From positions 1-8,594 of the forward strand of contig JAEXLD010000090.1 of the NCBI GenBank assembly GCA_023445445.1: a stretch of DNA of 8,594 nt. Reading direction: 5' to 3'. Of the stretch, positions 4,952 through 8,594 are shown one piece after another. How positions within the stretch are numbered: the first letter of the stretch is position 1; each line of letters opens with the position of its first letter. The DNA comes from Bacillota bacterium. GTDB lineage: Bacteria; Bacillota; Clostridia; Clostridiales; Clostridiaceae. The translations under genes and the position numbers were made by a program. The notes beneath the pieces were generated by a model. The model was not told the origin of the DNA, did not search any database, and saw nothing but the letters and a program-made list of their open reading frames with translations.

Positions 4952-7027
4952 TTAATTTTTAGCATTTTCTTCTATTATTTTTTTAGCTTCGGATTCTGGA
5001 ACTTCTTCATATCTTTCGAACTCACTTGTAAAGCTACCTCTCGCTTGAGTCATTGATCTTAAATCTGTTGTATACTTAAACATTTCTGCTAAAGGAACTT
5101 CAGCATTAACTTTTTGAAGGTTACCCTCTTGCTCCATTCCTAAAACTCTTCCACGTCTCTTATTAATGTCGCCTATAATATCTCCCATATATTCATCTGG
5201 AACACAAATTTCTACTTTCATTATTGGTTCTAATAATATAGGTTTTGCTTGCTCTAATCCTTTTTTAAATGCAATAGATGTTGCCATTTTAAATGCCATT
5301 TCAGAGGAATCAACTGGATGATATGAACCATCATGTAGTGTTGCTCTTAAACTTACTACAGGATATCCTGCTAAAACTCCCTTATCCATACATTCTCTTA
5401 GGCCCTTTTCAACTGCTGGTATAAAGTTTCTTGGAACAACACCTCCAACAACATTATCAACAAATTCTAAATCTGTTTCCCCATCTTTTCTTGGCTCAAA
5501 TTTAATTTTCACATCTCCATATTGTCCATGTCCACCTGATTGCTTTTTATGTTTACCTTGAACATCTGCCATTCCTTTTATTGTTTCTCTATATGGAACC
5601 TTTGGTGTTCTTAAAATAACCTCTGCTCCAAATTTATTTTTTAATTTACTAGCTATTACTTCTAAGTGAGTTTCCCCAATTCCTGAAATTATAGTTTCTG
5701 CATTTTCAGAATCTCTTGTTACTGTGAAAGTTGGATCCTCTTCTAGTAACTTTTGAAGTGACGCTGATATCTTATCTTCATCTCCCTTTGATTTTGGAAG
5801 AACAGACATTGAAATATTTGGTTTTGGGAAATTCATCTTGTCATATATTATTTTATTATTAATATCACATAATGTATCTCCTGTTTCAGTATATTGTAAT
5901 TTTGCCACTGCAGCTATGTCTCCAGCAATTACTTCTTTTGTAGGTATTTGAGTTTTTCCTCTCATGAAAAATATATTAGCTAGTTTTTCAGTTTTATCTT
6001 TATTGCTATTAATAACTGTAATTTCATTATTTAATTTCCCTGTAATTACTCTAAACAAAGAAATCTTTCCAACAAAAGGGTCTGCTATTGTTTTAAAGAC
6101 TAATGCAGAAAAAGGTTTATCTTCATGAAGATTTATGAAAACCTCTTCATTATCTTTAATGTTTATTGCTTTTTGCGGAATTGAATATTTAGGAGATGGG
6201 AAACATTCTACAACATCTTCTAGGAAACATCTCATACCTATAACTTTTAATGCACTACCACACATTACAGGTGCTATATCACCAGATGCACAACCTTCTA
6301 TTAATCCATTATATATCTCTTGATCACTTAATTCTCCCTCACTAAAATATTTATCTAATAATTCTTCATTTGTTTCAGCAACAGCCTCCATTATCATTCT
6401 CTTACATTCATCTATCTTATCTAATAATTCTTCTGGTACATCTACTTCTACTATTTCTTTTGTTTTTGAATCATGAATTCTAGCTTTTTTAGAAATTACA
6501 TTTATAACTCCTTTAAAGTCATCTTCTACTCCAATAGGATATTGGACAGGAACTACGCTTATTCCAAACTTATCTTTTAATTGTGCTAATGTTCTATCAT
6601 AACTTGAATTTTCTCTATCTAATTTATTTATAAAAAATGTTCTTGGTAATTTTATCTTATTACAATAATCCCAAGCCTTTTCTGTTCCAACCTTTACTCC
6701 AGATACTCCTGAAACAACTATTGTCGCAACATCAACAGCTCTCATTCCTTGAATAAGTTCTCCTGAAAAATCAAAGTATCCAGGTATATCTACTAAATTA
6801 ATTTTAGTATCATTAAATTCTATAGGTGCTATAGATGCTGAAAGTGATATTCCTCTCTTTTTTTCTTCTGGATCAAAATCTGAAACTGTTGTTCCATCTT
6901 CTACTTTACCTAGCCTATCAGTATTACCTGTATGATATAGCAAAGCTTCTATTAGTGATGTTTTTCCTGATCCTCCATGTCCTATTAATCCAATATTCCT
7001 TAAGTTTTCTATGGTATAACTTTTCAT
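4952..7027 (-). CDS. fusA2: Elongation factor G paralogue (EF-G-like translational GTPase)
   Basis: Ribosome-binding GTPase of the EF-G family, 691 residues, all five domains present. G domain: P-loop GHGGSGKT (16-23), switch I RGIS (58-61), DIPGYFDF (80-87), NKLD (134-137), GSAL (257-260). Domain II is about 300-385 and domain III about 400-475. Domain IV is about 478-600 with the tip loop HKKQSGGHGQYGD (493-505), and domain V about 601-675. Unlike canonical EF-G (GxxDAGKT, RGIT, DTPGH), the catalytic His is Tyr84 and the switch-I Thr is Ser61, as in the diverged EF-G2-type paralogues. There is no rps or tuf context, so this is not the str-operon fusA. Its role (translocation under special conditions, recycling or ribosome protection) cannot be settled here. 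The N-terminal P-loop places the start at ATG 7027. The SD is distant and hairpin-bridged (see 7028-7066). Probably co-transcribed with the 78-residue gene downstream. Confidence 0.93.
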   Translation of the reverse strand: MKSYTIENLRNIGLIGHGGSGKTSLIEALLYHTGNTDRLGKVEDGTTVSDFDPEEKKRGISLSASIAPIEFNDTKINLVDIPGYFDFSGELIQGMRAVDVATIVVSGVSGVKVGTEKAWDYCNKIKLPRTFFINKLDRENSSYDRTLAQLKDKFGISVVPVQYPIGVEDDFKGVINVISKKARIHDSKTKEIVEVDVPEELLDKIDECKRMIMEAVAETNEELLDKYFSEGELSDQEIYNGLIEGCASGDIAPVMCGSALKVIGMRCFLEDVVECFPSPKYSIPQKAINIKDNEEVFINLHEDKPFSALVFKTIADPFVGKISLFRVITGKLNNEITVINSNKDKTEKLANIFFMRGKTQIPTKEVIAGDIAAVAKLQYTETGDTLCDINNKIIYDKMNFPKPNISMSVLPKSKGDEDKISASLQKLLEEDPTFTVTRDSENAETIISGIGETHLEVIASKLKNKFGAEVILRTPKVPYRETIKGMADVQGKHKKQSGGHGQYGDVKIKFEPRKDGETDLEFVDNVVGGVVPRNFIPAVEKGLRECMDKGVLAGYPVVSLRATLHDGSYHPVDSSEMAFKMATSIAFKKGLEQAKPILLEPIMKVEICVPDEYMGDIIGDINKRRGRVLGMEQEGNLQKVNAEVPLAEMFKYTTDLRSMTQARGSFTSEFERYEEVPESEAKKIIEENAKN

Positions 7028-7066
7028 ACTCTATCATAATATTTATTAAATATTATGATTCCACCT
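7028..7066 (-). promoter_or_regulatory. Hairpin-bridged ribosome binding site of the EF-G paralogue
   Basis: On the minus strand the order is AGGTGG (7066-7061), one A, then a perfect 12-bp inverted repeat ATCATAATATTT / AAATATTATGAT (7059-7048 and 7044-7033) with a 3-base centre, then AGAGT and the ATG (7027). Unfolded, the SD is 33 bases from the start, which is too far. Folded, the effective spacing is 6. No other good SD is close to the ATG. It may be a structural switch for translation or an operator palindrome; the geometry is seen, the role is inferred. Confidence 0.55.
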
Positions 7067-7153
7067 GCCTTTCATTTAAAATCTAATTAGTTTTTTAATT
7101 AATACGTTTTTAAATTGTATTTATTCTTCTGTACATAAATTTTAAACCATTGG

Positions 7154-7177
7154 TACTTATAGTAAGTATCTTAAGTA
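7154..7177. repeat. TACTTA-TAG-TAAGTA palindrome with an extra half site
   Basis: TACTTA (7154-7159) and TAAGTA (7163-7168) form a perfect 15-base dyad with a 3-base centre. A third half site, TTAAGTA, ends at 7177, so on the minus strand TACTTA recurs at a 9-base step. It resembles a repressor operator with the same half sites as 1285-1320. The cognate regulator is unknown. Confidence 0.35.
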
Positions 7178-7227
7178 ATTTTTAACTCAAGTTTTATGGT
7201 AATTATAGAATAACATAAATTTAATAA

Positions 7228-7242
7228 AATTTCCAGAATATT
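7228..7242. promoter_or_regulatory. Candidate CodY box
   Basis: AATTTCCAGAATATT matches the CodY consensus AATTTTCWGAAAATT at 13 of 15 positions. It overlaps where a -35 would be for the TATAAT at 7207-7202 on the minus strand, a position suited to repression. CodY is the GTP/branched-chain amino acid sensor of Firmicutes. Two-mismatch matches are common in AT-rich DNA, so this is a candidate only. Confidence 0.35.
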
Positions 7243-7484
7243 CAGTTTATTTGTGTATGTATAATGTACTTTATCTAATTATTATTTAGAAGGATTATAT
7301 TCTCTATTATAAGATTTTCTATCTAAATTTTTAACATATTCTATAATTGTTAATCACCTCATAGTTATTATTAAAAAATATCCTTAAATTTTATATTGCT
7401 ACTATATTAATATTATTTATTCATTATTAATAATATCCAAATACGAGAAATTATTATCACATTTAATTCTAAAATATTTTTACC

Positions 7485-7516
7485 TAAAGAAAAAAGGAGT
7501 TGTAAAAACAACCCCT
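7485..7516 (-). terminator. Terminator of the AbgT-family gene
   Basis: On the minus strand AGGGGTTGT (7516-7508) pairs with ACAACTCCT (7503-7495), 9 bp with one G-U and a 4-base loop, followed by TTTTTTCTTT. It lies 55 bases after the AbgT stop. Confidence 0.87.
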
Positions 7517-7571
7517 GAAATATGTCTATGACTAAATTTTTATATTTTATATGTAAGAATCCAATTATTAT

Positions 7572-8594
7572 TTATATTGTCACCCCTACACCAGGTCCCA
7601 ATTGTAATCCAAATATATACCATATTATAAGTAAAATTGTCCAAGCAACTAAAAAGGCTATTGAATAAGGTACCATAGTTGTAATTAATGTACCTACCCC
7701 TGACTTTTTATCATATTTCTCTGAAAAGGCAACAATTAATGCAAAATAACTCATAAGCGGTGAAATAATATTTGTTGTAGAATCTCCTATTCTATAAGCC
7801 ATTTGTACCAATGCAGGCGATGTTCCTAATTTCATTAACATAGGTATAAAAACTGGTGCCATTATAGCCCACTTTGCCGAAGCAGATCCCATAAATAAGT
7901 TTATAAAAGCTGTTAACAATACAAATGATATTATTAGTGGAATTCCTGTAAATCCTATTCCCTCTAGGAAGTTAGCTCCATTAACAGCTATTACAATGCC
8001 AATGTTTGTATAATTAAAATACTGAACAAATTGAGCTGCAAAAAACACTAATACAATATAACCACCCATTGTTGACATACTTTTTGCCATTAAAGCAATT
8101 ACATCTTTATCACTTTTTATTCTCTTACACCCAATTCCATATGCCACACCTGGAATAAAGAAAAATAAAGAAATTATCATAACTATAGAATCCATAAATG
8201 GAGAGTTTAATATTTCATTAGTCTCTGGATTTCTTAGTACTCCATTTGGAAGTAAAGAAATAAATAGTAAAATAATAAATATAATCATTGATATTCCAGC
8301 AAACTTTAATCCTCTTTTTTCTTCTGCTGTAATATCATTTAAATTTGCCTTTTCCTCTCCATCATATTTACCAAGCTTAGGTTCTACAACTTTCTCAGTT
8401 ATTATAGTACCCACTATAGTTATTATCAAAGTAGAAGCGATAATAAAGTACCAGTTATCTGCTGGGCCTACAAAAGAATCTGAAGAAAATAATTTAGCTC
8501 CTTCTGTAGATATACCGGCTAATAGTGCATCTGTTGGACCTGCTAATAAGTTAGCACTATATCCGCCAGATACTCCTGCAAAAGCTGCAGCTAA
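7572..8594 (-). CDS. abgT: AbgT-family transporter, N-terminal part outside the window
   Basis: Inner-membrane transporter of the AbgT family. Members import p-aminobenzoyl-glutamate (a folate breakdown product) or, as reported for MtrF and YdaH, export sulfonamides and p-aminobenzoate. The last 340 residues are visible; the family is about 500 long. The frame stays open to the right edge (AAAFAGVSGGYSANLLAGP... continues into TEKVVEPKLGKY), so a TTG at 8429 is internal, not the start. Family signatures are present: GVSGGYSANLL (7-17), VEPKLGKY (70-77), GSASAKWAIMAPVF (236-249) and YRIGDSTTNIISPLMSYF (267-284), the last two forming the discontinuous substrate/ion-site segments with the conserved Trp and Asp. 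About seven hydrophobic segments are visible. The choice between import and export cannot be made from the sequence. Confidence 0.93.
   Translation of the reverse strand, partial: LAAAFAGVSGGYSANLLAGPTDALLAGISTEGAKLFSSDSFVGPADNWYFIIASTLIITIVGTIITEKVVEPKLGKYDGEEKANLNDITAEEKRGLKFAGISMIIFIILLFISLLPNGVLRNPETNEILNSPFMDSIVMIISLFFFIPGVAYGIGCKRIKSDKDVIALMAKSMSTMGGYIVLVFFAAQFVQYFNYTNIGIVIAVNGANFLEGIGFTGIPLIISFVLLTAFINLFMGSASAKWAIMAPVFIPMLMKLGTSPALVQMAYRIGDSTTNIISPLMSYFALIVAFSEKYDKKSGVGTLITTMVPYSIAFLVAWTILLIIWYIFGLQLGPGVGVTI

Larger units (their letters stand above)
7067..7484 (-). other. Long leader/intergenic region of the EF-G paralogue
   Basis: The gap between the EF-G paralogue (start 7027) and the AbgT gene (stop 7572) is 544 bases. 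From the right it holds the AbgT terminator, a 21-codon open frame with SD but no standard start (7282-7347), a CodY-like box (7228-7242), a TATAAT hexamer (7207-7202) and a TACTTA palindrome (7154-7168, with an extra half site to 7177). No well-supported promoter pair was found. TATAAT is the best -10 and would give a leader of about 170 bases. The remainder is AT-rich with nothing recognisable. Confidence 0.4.

Noticed and set aside
6135..6323. Plus-strand open frame of 62 codons
   Set aside because: It lies entirely inside the EF-G paralogue on the opposite strand and has no domain-like sequence.
6835..7086. Plus-strand open frame of 83 codons, rich in Leu/Phe/Tyr, resembling a membrane protein
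   Set aside because: It is antisense to the 5' end of the EF-G paralogue and its leader. The hydrophobic look comes from reading AT-rich sense codons backwards.
8427..8429. TTG as the start of the AbgT-family gene
   Set aside because: The frame remains open to the window edge and the extra 55 residues carry family-typical sequence (GVSGGYSANLL), so the gene is only cut by the window.

Overview
The window is very AT-rich DNA with A/T-ending codons, strong AGGAGG-type ribosome binding sites and TTGACA/TATAAT-type promoters. Together with the gene content (ung, cinA, an EF-G paralogue, an AbgT transporter, an SH3b protein and a CPBP protease), this points to a chromosomal segment of a low-GC Clostridium (Clostridium sensu stricto). 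The species cannot be fixed from the sequence. There is no sign of a phage, insertion sequence, CRISPR array or large mobile island.

Layout. The left edge (1-55) holds a near-consensus promoter firing leftwards, out of the window. Its transcript opens with a GTCGC/GCGAC hairpin and looks like an rRNA operon leader. Uracil-DNA glycosylase (ung) follows on the plus strand. It shares a bidirectional terminator with a convergent 63-residue two-helix membrane protein. Next comes a single tRNA-Phe(GAA) gene on the minus strand with its own consensus promoter and an adjacent terminator. Diverging from it is a membrane-anchored SH3b-domain protein, which converges on a CPBP/CAAX-type membrane protease gene. 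The rest lies on the minus strand: cinA (NMN deamidase / ADP-ribose pyrophosphatase family) with its own promoter and terminator, then a likely two-gene unit of an EF-G paralogue followed by a 78-residue unknown protein. A 544-base non-coding gap comes next, then the 3' two-thirds of an AbgT-family transporter running off the right edge.

Most genes are independent housekeeping or accessory units separated by clear intrinsic terminators; I see no multi-gene pathway. The most interesting part is the EF-G paralogue and its control region. The protein has Tyr where translational GTPases keep the catalytic His of DxPGH, and Ser where they keep the switch-I Thr. Its only good Shine-Dalgarno sequence lies 33 bases from the start codon, but a perfect 12-bp hairpin in between would cut the effective spacing to 6. 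Further upstream are a CodY-like box overlapping a TATAAT hexamer and a TACTTA palindrome. A second notable point is a U51-U63 mismatch in the T stem of the tRNA-Phe gene. Several short intergenic islands (121-166 downstream of a start-stop element, 3142-3201, 7282-7360) look unlike the surrounding AT-rich spacer and may be gene remnants, dispersed repeats or small RNAs.
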